Under the pieces are notes generated by a model that saw only the letters and a program-made list of their open reading frames with translations, had not been told where the DNA came from and did no database searches. From Blautia sp. (GTDB lineage Bacteria; Bacillota; Clostridia; Lachnospirales; Lachnospiraceae), in the NCBI GenBank assembly GCA_017459635.1, contig JAFUCO010000028.1:1-64000 (forward strand): 64,000 nt of DNA. Direction: 5' to 3'. Shown here piece after piece: positions 26,679-35,357 of this stretch. The position numbers and the translations under genes were made by a program. The stretch's first letter is position 1. The number at the start of each line of letters is the position of its first letter.

Positions 26679-26743
26679 CTGTAAGGAAATATACTCGGCT
26701 CAGCTCATGCAGGCATGGCAGAGCAGAGCATATTTCCTTACAG
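26679..26743. repeat. Long hairpin upstream of the BMP binding-protein gene
   Basis: A perfect 14-base stem CTGTAAGGAAATAT (26679-26692) with ATATTTCCTTACAG (26730-26743) encloses a second near-match GCTCAGCTC/GAGCAGAGC. It lies upstream of the predicted promoter at 26790, so it is probably a DNA element or the leftover of another repeat and not a leader RNA of this gene. Confidence 0.75.
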
Positions 26744-26789
26744 CCGTGAACAGAGTAACACGTCAGTCTCCGGACATCTTATTTTATGC

Positions 26790-26818
26790 TTGATAAAAAG
26801 CATTGCATTAGTTATAAT
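26790..26818 (+). promoter_or_regulatory. Promoter of the BMP-family binding-protein gene
   Basis: TTGATA at 26790-26795, 17 bases, TATAAT at 26813-26818; about 62 bases before the ATG. Confidence 0.75.
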
Positions 26819-26879
26819 TACTATAACGGCGGAAAACAGTAAGGTCCGTCAAATACCAGTCTCAAAGAGGAGGAATAGT

Positions 26880-27881
26880 ATGAAGAAATTACTCACCGGC
26901 GCTATCGTTACCTGTATCGCAGCATCCATGATGGTCACTCCGGCATTTGCTGACACAGTCCGTATCGGTATGGTTACCGACGTAGGCGGCGTTAATGACA
27001 AATCCTTCAACCAGACATCCTGGGAAGGCCTTAAGGCTCTGGCAGAAGAGGATGACAGCTTTGAAGTCAACTACCTTGAGAGCAAGACAGATGCTGACTA
27101 TCAGACAAACATCAACACCTTCATCGATGAGGAATATGACCTGATCATCTGCGTAGGCTACATGCTTGCAGACGCTACCCGTGAGGCAGCAGAGGACAAC
27201 CCGGATCAGAAATTCGCCATCATTGATGATGCATCATGCGCTGACCTTGACAACGTTGCATGCCTTATGTTCGCTCAGGAGCAGGCTTCCTATCTTGTAG
27301 GCCTTGTTGCAGGTTCCGTAACCGAGAGCAAGACAGTCGGCTATGTACAGGGTATGGTTTCCGATTCCATGAACCTCTTCGGCATCGGCTACATCACCGG
27401 TGTTCTTGAGGCTTGCCCGGACGCAACAGTTCTTCAGTACAATGCAAACAACTTTGGTGACATCGCCGGCGGTTCTACAGCAGCCAAGGATATGATCACC
27501 AAGGGCGCAGACGTTATCTATCAGGCAGCAGGCGGCACCGGAATCGGCGTCATCAACGCATGCGACGAGGAAGGCATCTGGGCTATCGGTGTTGACACCG
27601 ACCAGGCTGAACTTGCACCGGATCACGTTATCACATCAGCTATGAAGCGTGTTGACGTAGCTTCACAGGATATCTCAAGATCAGTTCTTGAAGGAACCTA
27701 CGAGGCAGGCATTCACACCTATGACCTTTCAAACGGCGGCGTAGACCTTGCACCGACACGTGATCACATCCCGGAGGATGTACTTCAGGTAGTAGAGGAT
27801 GCCAAGACAGCCATCATCAACGGCGAAAAGACCGTTCCGACATCCGCAGCAGACTGCCCGGAATTCACACTTGCTGAATAA
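26880..27881 (+). CDS. BMP-family nucleoside-type substrate-binding protein
   Basis: A 333-residue secreted protein. The signal peptide ends at TPAFA-DT (signal peptidase I type, no lipobox). The BMP/PnrA pattern is clear: VGGVNDKSFNQTSWEGLKAL, IDEEYDLIICVGYMLAD and QAAGGTGIGVINACDEEG. Studied members bind purine nucleosides for ABC import. Its ATPase and two permeases are 2.8 kb further on the same strand, separated by an opposite-strand yjjI-yjjW pair. The start at 26880 follows AGAGGAGGAATAGT; the frame extends upstream without a site. A terminator follows directly, so it is a single-gene transcript. Confidence 0.93.
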   Translation: MKKLLTGAIVTCIAASMMVTPAFADTVRIGMVTDVGGVNDKSFNQTSWEGLKALAEEDDSFEVNYLESKTDADYQTNINTFIDEEYDLIICVGYMLADATREAAEDNPDQKFAIIDDASCADLDNVACLMFAQEQASYLVGLVAGSVTESKTVGYVQGMVSDSMNLFGIGYITGVLEACPDATVLQYNANNFGDIAGGSTAAKDMITKGADVIYQAAGGTGIGVINACDEEGIWAIGVDTDQAELAPDHVITSAMKRVDVASQDISRSVLEGTYEAGIHTYDLSNGGVDLAPTRDHIPEDVLQVVEDAKTAIINGEKTVPTSAADCPEFTLAE

Positions 27882-27900
27882 ATAATAGAATCAAAATTAA

Positions 27901-27940
27901 GGGGCTGTGAAAAAGTTGTACTTTTTCACAGCCCTTTTTT
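27901..27940. terminator. Terminator shared by the BMP gene and yjjW
   Basis: GGGGCTGTGAAAAAG (27901-27915) pairs with CTTTTTCACAGCCC (27921-27934), then TTTTTT. It uses the same stem core as 6906-6946 and 11927-11966 and works in both directions. Confidence 0.88.
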
Positions 27941-28894
27941 TCACACAAGATAAGCTCTTCCGGCGCCGTACTGTTTTGCAAGCTCCACGAATTTCATGGC
28001 GTATTCTTCAGGCGTCTCATCTTCCCCCAGCTCTTTTTGGAAATTTTCCCTTACACCGAAGGGGCGGTATCTTATGATCCTGTAATCGCAGGCATTCCCG
28101 ATCTTTGATGCCGTATATCGTACAGTCTCCTCATTCTCAGTATCACGTCCCGGAATTATTACGGTCCGTACTTCCTGCAGCTTTTCCGCCTTCAAAAGAT
28201 AATCCAGGTTTTTAAGTACCAGATCGCCAGGATCTCCTATGAGCCTGCGGCTCCATTCTTTTCCGACAGCCTTTACGTCAAGCATAACTCCCTCGCTTAC
28301 CTCCAGGATACGCGGATCTGCTTCAAAATCAAAGGATCCGTTTGAATCGAGCAGACAGGTGAGGCGCGGACTGTCCTGAAGCGCCCTGACGGCACTGAAC
28401 AGGTCGATCAGAAAATCATTCTGAAGTGTGCATTCTCCGCCGGATACGGTAATTCCCTGTATATATGGTGCTGTTCGCCTGATTTCTGCAATGAGGTCAG
28501 GAACAGACATATATCTGATGCGGGGAGACGCATTGCTTTGACAGACCCGGATACAGGTATCGCACTGTACACATTTCGTGCTGTCCCATATAATACTGCC
28601 GCGCCTGTTGGAAAGCATGCCGGCATCAGCGCCTGGAGACTTACAGCTGTCTGTACTGCTATCAGCGCTGCGTTCGTCTGCTGCGGCCCTGGCAGATTCC
28701 ACGCTCTGACATGAAAGAGCCCCGGCCGGACACTTTGAGACACACTCGCTGCAGCCTATGCACATGTTTATTGTTTCAGGGTTGTGACAGAACTTACAGT
28801 CAAAAGTACAGCCCTGAAAAAATACAGCCGTCCGGTTCCCCGGACCATCAACATTTGAAAAAGGAATAATCTTATTTACCGGTGCAAGTTTCAT
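27941..28894 (-). CDS. yjjW: YjjW-family glycyl-radical enzyme activase
   Basis: About 317 residues. The radical SAM cluster motif is CTFDCKFCHNP near residue 29. Two ferredoxin-like iron-sulfur insertions follow (CIGCSECVSKCP and CVQCDTCIRVCQ), separated by a Ser/Ala/Asp-rich linker, then SGGECTLQ. Activases of this group use S-adenosylmethionine to place a glycyl radical on a partner enzyme, here the adjacent YjjI-type protein. The start is set at 28894 with a weak GGTGAT site; four codons further upstream is also possible. The 106-base gap to yjjI contains two copies of a CTGCCGGTTCC word. Confidence 0.9.
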   Translation of the reverse strand: MKLAPVNKIIPFSNVDGPGNRTAVFFQGCTFDCKFCHNPETINMCIGCSECVSKCPAGALSCQSVESARAAADERSADSSTDSCKSPGADAGMLSNRRGSIIWDSTKCVQCDTCIRVCQSNASPRIRYMSVPDLIAEIRRTAPYIQGITVSGGECTLQNDFLIDLFSAVRALQDSPRLTCLLDSNGSFDFEADPRILEVSEGVMLDVKAVGKEWSRRLIGDPGDLVLKNLDYLLKAEKLQEVRTVIIPGRDTENEETVRYTASKIGNACDYRIIRYRPFGVRENFQKELGEDETPEEYAMKFVELAKQYGAGRAYLV

Positions 28895-29000
28895 AATGAT
28901 CACCATCTATCTGAACGTCTGAATCATATCTGCCATTCTGCCGGTTCCTGTACCTGAGCTCATCAACCTGCCGGTTCCCATACCTGAATATCTGTTCTGA

Positions 29001-30509
29001 TCAGGCTCCAAACTCCTGCACCCTGCGGTCGAGCGCGTGTCCGCCGTCCTGTGCGCCCATGCCGAATACGGTGACATTATTGAGCGACTGTTTCTTCTGG
29101 CGCAGCTTCTCGATCTCGCTCTTCTTGACAAGGTATCCTGTCACGCGAACGACATCATTATTCTCAAGATACCCGGAGAAGTAGCGGAGGCCTTTCGCAA
29201 GTGAACCCTTTATAATAGAAAGGACCGCTTCCGGTGTTTTAGTCCAGGTTTCCTCGAACTTGAAGATATCCCCGGTTCCTGTCGGGAAGAAACGATGGAA
29301 CTTCTCATTTACTTCCAGCTGAGACAGCATATCCGGCTCAGCGCCGATCGGGATACGGGTTCCCGGTGAATCATCCATCCCGTCAGTATCAATTCCAACC
29401 TGGGCATGCAGACGATAGCGGTGGCCAAAAGCATCACAGTAGGGTGCTTCATGCTCGCTGACCCGCTTTTCAATAGCTTCCATAATACGGATGCCAAGCT
29501 CTGTAGCTTCAGGATTAAGGCCGAACCCATGATGGACATCCTTGATACCCAGCAGATGGTTGCAGCACTCAGCAAGCCCGACAACGCCGAACATTCCGGT
29601 AAAGTTCTCCTGCCTTACAAAGCCTTCAGTAACAAGGAAATTGTCTTTGAAGAAAGTTGACTGTTCTACAATGAATTTAACCCGCTTGTCCATATATTCA
29701 AGCTGAAGGTCGATGTGCCTCGGCAGTTCATTCTCAAGGAAATCCTCAGGGCTCTTTGCGTTCAGGCTGCATTCATAAAGACGCATGCGCGGAAGCGTAT
29801 AGCCGCCTCCACCGATGGTGAGACCGTTATAGCAGGAGGCTATCGCATACCTGTCACCCCACTCTGAGCGGAACATCCCGTGGTTGGCAAAAGACGGCTT
29901 GGCAGTCTTCAGCATGCACCGCACACAGGCAAGAGCAAAATCATCACTTGTGATATCCGGGTCATACCGCAGTGTAATGTTGGGGATCGCAAGCTGCATC
30001 TCCTCGGTCAGCTCAAGGAGAATTCTTGCGGTGACGGAATCCGCAGGTCCGATGTCAGCATGGACAAAGGAGTCGGTCTGAACACGGTCAATATTGCGGA
30101 GAAACAGCCCGAGGACCTTCTTGGCATATGCCCGGTCTTCCTTGATGACAAAAGGCTCCAGCAGCCTGTCGAGGTCGCCTACGTAGACCGGATATGTAGT
30201 GATGGAAGGAACATGGCAGTAAAAGATCTCCAGCACATTGACAGCCTCAAGGAGGTCCGTCGGAGGCTCCAGGTCAAGGAACTTGCAGCCTTTTTCAAAA
30301 AGCAGGTCATAGTCAGGGCAGATGTAGCGCGGACGATAAGGCATAATCCCTTCATTAAGGTCGCAGAGAGCCCCCTTCGCCTTTGCCTCATAATAGGCAT
30401 CTGAATAGCGCAGTGAGTCATCCGTGCTTTCCCCAAGCCGTGCGAGAGCGATCAGCTCCTGCCGATAGGTCAATGTGGGATCCTGTATGATATTTAATGC
30501 TTCAGACAT
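29001..30509 (-). CDS. yjjI: YjjI-family glycyl-radical enzyme of unknown function
   Basis: A 502-residue enzyme, close to the roughly 516 of E. coli YjjI. Near the C terminus VRVTGYLV gives the glycyl-radical motif RVxGY (glycine about residue 458), and ASCYNGLTIGGGG holds the probable active-site cysteine. The reaction of the YjjI family is not established. In E. coli yjjI-yjjW lies beside the deoCABD nucleoside catabolism genes; here the pair sits inside a nucleoside ABC importer locus, which suggests a nucleoside- or pentose-derived substrate. The start at 30509 has AGAGGTG seven bases upstream; the frame continues to 30536 without one. Confidence 0.9.
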   Translation of the reverse strand: MSEALNIIQDPTLTYRQELIALARLGESTDDSLRYSDAYYEAKAKGALCDLNEGIMPYRPRYICPDYDLLFEKGCKFLDLEPPTDLLEAVNVLEIFYCHVPSITTYPVYVGDLDRLLEPFVIKEDRAYAKKVLGLFLRNIDRVQTDSFVHADIGPADSVTARILLELTEEMQLAIPNITLRYDPDITSDDFALACVRCMLKTAKPSFANHGMFRSEWGDRYAIASCYNGLTIGGGGYTLPRMRLYECSLNAKSPEDFLENELPRHIDLQLEYMDKRVKFIVEQSTFFKDNFLVTEGFVRQENFTGMFGVVGLAECCNHLLGIKDVHHGFGLNPEATELGIRIMEAIEKRVSEHEAPYCDAFGHRYRLHAQVGIDTDGMDDSPGTRIPIGAEPDMLSQLEVNEKFHRFFPTGTGDIFKFEETWTKTPEAVLSIIKGSLAKGLRYFSGYLENNDVVRVTGYLVKKSEIEKLRQKKQSLNNVTVFGMGAQDGGHALDRRVQEFGA

Positions 30510-30640
30510 ATTACAGCACCTCTTTCTGTTTCTCAAGCCCTGCGAGCCGGACTTGATTTTATACGTGGTTTAACGTTTCGTTCCCTGTGCTATAAGTTTA
30601 AATCTTTGATGAGAAAAAAGCAAGAACGATGATTCATCAT

Positions 30641-30669
30641 TGACCATTTTGCTGATTTGCATTACAATA
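30641..30669 (+). promoter_or_regulatory. Promoter of the nucleoside ABC transporter operon
   Basis: TTGACC at 30641-30646, 17 bases, TACAAT at 30664-30669; divergent from yjjI, so a common regulator could act on both within about 130 bases. Confidence 0.7.
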
Positions 30670-30714
30670 AAGAAAGATACCTTGTGAGTTATTTACAGGA
30701 AGGGAGGGGTATTT

Positions 30715-32253
30715 TTGGCAAACCAATATCTGGACATGAGTACTCCTGTTATTGAGATGCGGGATATAGTCAAACGCTTTGGAGACTTCACCGCGAATGA
30801 CGGGATCAACCTTACTGTCCATAAAGGAGAAATCCATGCTATTCTCGGTGAGAATGGCGCCGGAAAATCCACATTAATGAATCAGCTGTACGGACTTCTT
30901 AAACCTACCTCAGGTGATATCCTGGTCAACGGCAAGAAGGTCGACATGAGCACCCCCAGGGACGCCATCGCCGCCGGCATCGGTATGGTTCATCAGCATT
31001 TCATGCTTGTTCAGCCGTTTACGGTTACCGAGAACATTGTCCTTGGCGACGAACCTGTAAAAGGAGTGACGCTTGACATGGACAAAGCCCGCAAAAATGT
31101 GGTTGAGATTTCAGAGCGCTACGGCCTTTCGATTGACCCGGATGCAAAGATCGAGGACATCTCGGTCGGCATGCAGCAGAGGGTTGAGATACTTAAGGCT
31201 CTCTACCGAGGCGCTGATATCCTTATCCTTGACGAGCCGACCTCATCCCTGACTCCACAGGAGATAGAAGAGCTCATCAAAATCATGCACAACCTTACAG
31301 CGGACGGCAAGAGCATCCTGCTCATCACCCATAAGCTGAAGGAGATCAAGGAATCCGCCGATTTCTGCACGATAATCCGCATGGGCAAGTACATCGGCAC
31401 GGTTGAGGTTGCACAGGTGGATGAGAATGACCTGGCAAGCATGATGGTTGGCCGTAAGGTTACATTCAAGGTTGACAAGCCTGAGCAGGAGCCCGGCAAG
31501 GTGGTCCTGGATGTCAAGGACCTTCGCGGCGTTGACTACCGTGGAGTCGAGATCCTTAAAGGACTCAACCTGCAGGTGCATGCGGGCGAGATAGTCGGTA
31601 TTGCCGGAATCGACGGCAACGGTCAGACAGAGCTGGTCGAGATCATCACCGGCCTTCGCAAAGGAACCTCCGGTGACGTCACCATCAACGGAACCAGCGT
31701 CTTCAACAAACCCCCGGCATACGGCTTTGAACACGGCGTATCCAGCATCCCGGCCGACCGCCAGAAACACGGCCTGGTGCTTGAATTCTCCATAGAGGAC
31801 AACCTGATCCTCCAGAACTATGAGAAGGAGCCGTTCTCTTCAGGCGGCATTCTGCAGCGGCAGAAGATCTTTGAGCATGCCACTCAGTCCATAGAGACCT
31901 ACGACATCCGCCCGAAACAGAGCGAGAAACGTCCTGCCGGCACGCTGTCAGGCGGTAACCAGCAGAAGGTCATCATAGCAAGGGAAGTTCAGAACGACAA
32001 GGATCTTCTTATAGCCGTCAACCCGACAAGAGGACTTGACGTAGGTGCTATAGAATACGTACATAAGTATATTGTGGAGCAGCGCAACAAAGGCAAAGCA
32101 GTTCTTCTCGTTTCATTCGAACTTGATGAGATCATGAGCCTTTCAGATGTAATAGACGTTATTTTCGATGGATCTATCATTACCACGATCCCCGGAAAAG
32201 AAGCAGATGAGAATTATCTTGGACTGATGATGGCAGGAGGTAAAAAGGAATGA
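30715..32253 (+). CDS. Nucleoside-type ABC importer ATPase (two nucleotide-binding domains)
   Basis: A 512-residue tandem ATPase like YufO/NupO of B. subtilis. The first domain has Walker A GENGAGKST and LILDEPTSSLTP; the second has the usual degenerate GIDGNGQTE and LSGGNQQKV. It powers the two permeases that follow, with the BMP binding protein at 26.9 kb. The start appears to be TTG 30715, because GGAAGGGAGGGG ends five bases before it, while the first ATG (30736) has no site. A TTG start on an abundant site suggests tuned expression. It overlaps the next gene by four bases. Confidence 0.93.
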   Translation: MANQYLDMSTPVIEMRDIVKRFGDFTANDGINLTVHKGEIHAILGENGAGKSTLMNQLYGLLKPTSGDILVNGKKVDMSTPRDAIAAGIGMVHQHFMLVQPFTVTENIVLGDEPVKGVTLDMDKARKNVVEISERYGLSIDPDAKIEDISVGMQQRVEILKALYRGADILILDEPTSSLTPQEIEELIKIMHNLTADGKSILLITHKLKEIKESADFCTIIRMGKYIGTVEVAQVDENDLASMMVGRKVTFKVDKPEQEPGKVVLDVKDLRGVDYRGVEILKGLNLQVHAGEIVGIAGIDGNGQTELVEIITGLRKGTSGDVTINGTSVFNKPPAYGFEHGVSSIPADRQKHGLVLEFSIEDNLILQNYEKEPFSSGGILQRQKIFEHATQSIETYDIRPKQSEKRPAGTLSGGNQQKVIIAREVQNDKDLLIAVNPTRGLDVGAIEYVHKYIVEQRNKGKAVLLVSFELDEIMSLSDVIDVIFDGSIITTIPGKEADENYLGLMMAGGKKE

Positions 32254-33326
32254 AAAAGAAGAAAAGCTTCCTGGAATTTGTGTCTGATAATAAATTTATC
32301 CATATTTTACTCTCGATCATCCTCGGTTTCCTGATCGGGGCCATCTTCCTTGTGATCATGAGACTTTCGGTAGGCGAAGCTTACGGGCGTCTCCTGAAGA
32401 GCATCACCTCGGTGAAGGGAATTACCTATGTCATCGTTTATGCGGTGCCTTACATCGTTGCAGGACTTTCGGTAGCCTTCTCGTTCAAGACCGGCGTGTT
32501 CAACATCGGTGCTGAAGGCCAGTTTGTTGTAGGATCCATGGCAGCAGCCATCGTAGGCATCCGCCTTGGAACACTGCCGAAGCCGGTCCTGATCATCCTC
32601 TGCTTCCTCGCCGCAATGGCGGTTGGAGCTCTGTGGGGCATTATCGTGGCATTTCTCAAAACCAAATGGGGAATAAACGAAGTGCTGAGCATGATCATGT
32701 TCAACTGGATAGCGTTCTATCTTTCAAACTTCATCGCAGGCCTGCCGGGAATTAAGAGCGACGGTTCAGCCGAGGCTACACAGAACATTTCAGATAACGC
32801 CTCAATGCTGTTCCCGAAGGAGTTCATTAAGAAGATGGACTTTGCGCCGACAGCCAACTGGGGTATTTTTGTAGCGATAGTGATCATGATAGTGATCTAT
32901 ATCATTATCGACAAGACAACCCTGGGTTACAGGCTGAAAGCTGTAGGCTTCAACAAAAACGCGGCAGAATACGGCGGGATCAACGTCAACGGGTCGATCA
33001 TGACAGCCCTCGCGATATCGGGTGCCCTGGCAGGACTTGCCGGTGCCCTGCAGCTTATGGGTATGGGCGGCCGTATCAGTATCTTCTCATCACAGGAAGG
33101 CTTCGGCTTCGCCGGAATCGTTGTCGCGCTTATCGGATGCTCCAATCCGTTCGGAGTTTTCGTTGCGGGACTGTTCTATGGCTGGCTGATGTACGGCGGC
33201 AGCAAGCTTAACCTGGTAGGCGCCCCTACACAGCTCATCAATGTTATCGTGGGAACCGTGGTATTCTTTATCGCGATCTCGGTTATTTTCTCGAACCTTA
33301 AGTATCTTTTCAGGAAAAAAGGCTGA
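32250..33326 (+). CDS. Nucleoside-type ABC permease (YufP/NupP-like)
   Basis: A 358-residue membrane protein of the branched-chain/ribose permease superfamily with about nine hydrophobic helices; GVFNIGAEGQFVVGS, WGINEVLSMIMFNW and GLAGALQLMGMGGR are typical of the nucleoside branch. The first subunit of the translocation pore. It starts in the last bases of the ATPase gene (ATGA overlap) and precedes its partner by 19 bases. Confidence 0.92.
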   Translation: MKKKKSFLEFVSDNKFIHILLSIILGFLIGAIFLVIMRLSVGEAYGRLLKSITSVKGITYVIVYAVPYIVAGLSVAFSFKTGVFNIGAEGQFVVGSMAAAIVGIRLGTLPKPVLIILCFLAAMAVGALWGIIVAFLKTKWGINEVLSMIMFNWIAFYLSNFIAGLPGIKSDGSAEATQNISDNASMLFPKEFIKKMDFAPTANWGIFVAIVIMIVIYIIIDKTTLGYRLKAVGFNKNAAEYGGINVNGSIMTALAISGALAGLAGALQLMGMGGRISIFSSQEGFGFAGIVVALIGCSNPFGVFVAGLFYGWLMYGGSKLNLVGAPTQLINVIVGTVVFFIAISVIFSNLKYLFRKKG

Positions 33327-33345
33327 ATAAGGAGGTGGCATAAAA

Positions 33346-34290
33346 GTGAACAATTTTATAAACAGTCTTGGAATAATCCTCTACGCTACACTTGTTTACG
33401 CGACGCCGCTTCTGTATGCAGGACTCGGCTCATGCTTTTCCGAAGTATCCGGCGTTGTAAACATTGGTATTGAGGGAATGATGACTGCCGGCGCCTTCAC
33501 CGGCACGGTGGTTGCCTACTTTACAGGAAACCCGTGGATAGGCTTCATCTGCGGCGGCCTTGCAGGAGCGTTTTTCGGAATGCTCCACGCAGTCGCGACA
33601 GTACTTCTTGGAGCCGACCAGACGATAGCCGGTACAGCCATCAACATGCTGGGACCCGGAATCGTTATCATGATAGCAAAGGTGCTGTTCGATTCAACAG
33701 ATACCATTCCGCTTACCGCAACCCAGAAGATACCGCAGCTGTTCAGCGGGCTGTTCGGTACGGATACTACATTCGGACGGTTCATGAACAACGTGTTCGC
33801 GACCTACGCATCCACCTACCTGGTTTTCATCGCAGTAATAGTAGTCTGGTTCGTGTTTTATAAAACACGCTTCGGCCTCCGTATGAGAGCCTGCGGTGAA
33901 CATCCGATGGCATGTGAGACACTTGGTATCAACGTTATATCAATGCGTTTCCTCTGTGTATGCCTTTCAGGATTCCTCGCCGGCCTCGGCGGCGCATGCG
34001 TCACAATGACAGTATCCACCCAGTTCCGGCCGATATCCATTGTAGGACAGGGCTTTATCGCCATAGCAGCCGTAATCTTCGGAAAGTTCCGCCCACAGGG
34101 CGCCCTCGTAGGCTGCCTGCTGTTCGGCTTCTGCTCCGGCCTCAAAGTTGTCCTCGGAGGCTCCTCCGGATTCAACATGCACCTGATATCAATGATCCCA
34201 TACATAGTGACCGTAATAGTGCTGATCCTCTTCGTAGGAAAATCCCACGTACCAGCCGCAAACGGAAAACCATATATAAAGAGCCGATGA
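33346..34290 (+). CDS. Nucleoside-type ABC permease (YufQ/NupQ-like)
   Basis: A 314-residue membrane protein and second half of the pore. VVNIGIEGMMTAGAF, the ADQTIAGTAINMLGPG segment and the GLGGACVTM stretch fit the family. A site AAGGAGGTGGCATAAAA lies before the GTG/ATG start region (the codon used at 33346 is GTG). It closes the operon; a very strong bidirectional terminator begins at the stop codon. Confidence 0.92.
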   Translation: MNNFINSLGIILYATLVYATPLLYAGLGSCFSEVSGVVNIGIEGMMTAGAFTGTVVAYFTGNPWIGFICGGLAGAFFGMLHAVATVLLGADQTIAGTAINMLGPGIVIMIAKVLFDSTDTIPLTATQKIPQLFSGLFGTDTTFGRFMNNVFATYASTYLVFIAVIVVWFVFYKTRFGLRMRACGEHPMACETLGINVISMRFLCVCLSGFLAGLGGACVTMTVSTQFRPISIVGQGFIAIAAVIFGKFRPQGALVGCLLFGFCSGLKVVLGGSSGFNMHLISMIPYIVTVIVLILFVGKSHVPAANGKPYIKSR

Positions 34291-34333
34291 AAAAAAGAGG
34301 GGGAACGCTCGAAGAGCGTTCCCCCTCTTTTTT
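34290..34333. terminator. Bidirectional terminator between convergent transporter operons
   Basis: A perfect stem AAAAAAGAGGGGGAACGCTC with its complement, a three-base loop region near 34311-34313, and A/T runs on both sides. It ends the nucleoside operon on the plus strand and the YtfQRT-like operon on the minus strand. Confidence 0.92.
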
Positions 34334-34334
34334 T

Positions 34335-35357
34335 TCACTTGCGTCGATTCCTGATCATCGCGAACACACTCTGTATTACAATGAACACAAACAGCAGCGC
34401 CGCCGTCAGGATGTTTGGCCAGGAGCTTGCTAGCTTTCCGTTGGTTTTTACTATCGAGGAGATCGTTCCGTTGATAAGCACGCCGAAGAACGATCCGATA
34501 ACATTCCCGACACCGCCCGTCAGCAGCGTACCGCCGATGACCGACGAACTGATAGCGTCCATTTCGAGCCCCAGCGCCTGGGAAACCGATCCCGCCATTG
34601 TATTAAGGCAGTAGCAGATAGCCCCGATGGAGCAGAGGATGGAAGAGAGCATGTAGGCCCTCATCTTGACCTTCTTGGTGTTAAGTCCCATCATTGCCGC
34701 CGAAACCTCGCTTCCGCCGATAGCATAGAAGGAACGGCCAAGTTTTGTATGCCGCAGCATGATGAATGTAAAAACAAGCACAAGCAGCGCGATCACTACA
34801 CTGGGACGGATATAAGGCGTCATATATTTGCCCTTATTGTTGATATATCCGCCGAACGGAATATTGATCTTAGCGTTAGCCCAGGCATAGAAGAGCGCGC
34901 TGGTCTGCTGTGTGATGGAAACCTGCTCTGTACAGATAACAGCAGTCATGCCGCGGCAGAAGAACATGCCGGCCATGGTAACTATGAAGGGCTGGATCTG
35001 CAGATAACCTACAAGGAAGCCCTGGAAACACCCGAACGCAATGCCGATAACAAGCACCAGAAGGACCATGACAACTGCATTCATTCCCGAGCGCATTCCA
35101 ACCGCCAGGATCATACAGTCCATAGCAATAAGTGCGCCTACCGAAATATCAATACCGGCCGTCAGCATAACGATGGTCAGCCCGCAGGTGACACAGATAA
35201 GTCCGGCATTGGTGATCAGGATGTTGAGGAAGGTCTGCAGATGCGAAAAACCTTTATGGCCGTAGGCAATGCAGCCGCCCGCATAAAGAACTACGAACAG
35301 GGCTATGGTGATCAGCAGAAGAATGGTATGCCCGTTAAGTCTCTTTTTAGTCTGCAT
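34335..35357 (-). CDS. yjfF: Sugar ABC permease (YjfF-like)
   Basis: A 340-residue permease of the ribose type with about nine helices; LTAGIDISVGALIAMD and the conserved GLNTKKVKMRAYMLS loop are visible. It is the second permease of a galactofuranose-type importer. Its ATG directly follows the stop of the preceding permease gene (TAAATG) and the site GGGGGTGGC lies inside that gene, so the two are translationally coupled. Confidence 0.88.
   Translation of the reverse strand: MQTKKRLNGHTILLLITIALFVVLYAGGCIAYGHKGFSHLQTFLNILITNAGLICVTCGLTIVMLTAGIDISVGALIAMDCMILAVGMRSGMNAVVMVLLVLVIGIAFGCFQGFLVGYLQIQPFIVTMAGMFFCRGMTAVICTEQVSITQQTSALFYAWANAKINIPFGGYINNKGKYMTPYIRPSVVIALLVLVFTFIMLRHTKLGRSFYAIGGSEVSAAMMGLNTKKVKMRAYMLSSILCSIGAICYCLNTMAGSVSQALGLEMDAISSSVIGGTLLTGGVGNVIGSFFGVLINGTISSIVKTNGKLASSWPNILTAALLFVFIVIQSVFAMIRNRRK

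Noticed and set aside
26744..26879. Purine riboswitch in front of the nucleoside-type binding-protein gene
   Set aside because: The predicted leader is only about 55 bases and lacks the conserved purine-aptamer loops.
29880..30404. 174-codon plus-strand frame inside yjjI
   Set aside because: Opposite a well-supported glycyl-radical enzyme gene; no start site or domain.
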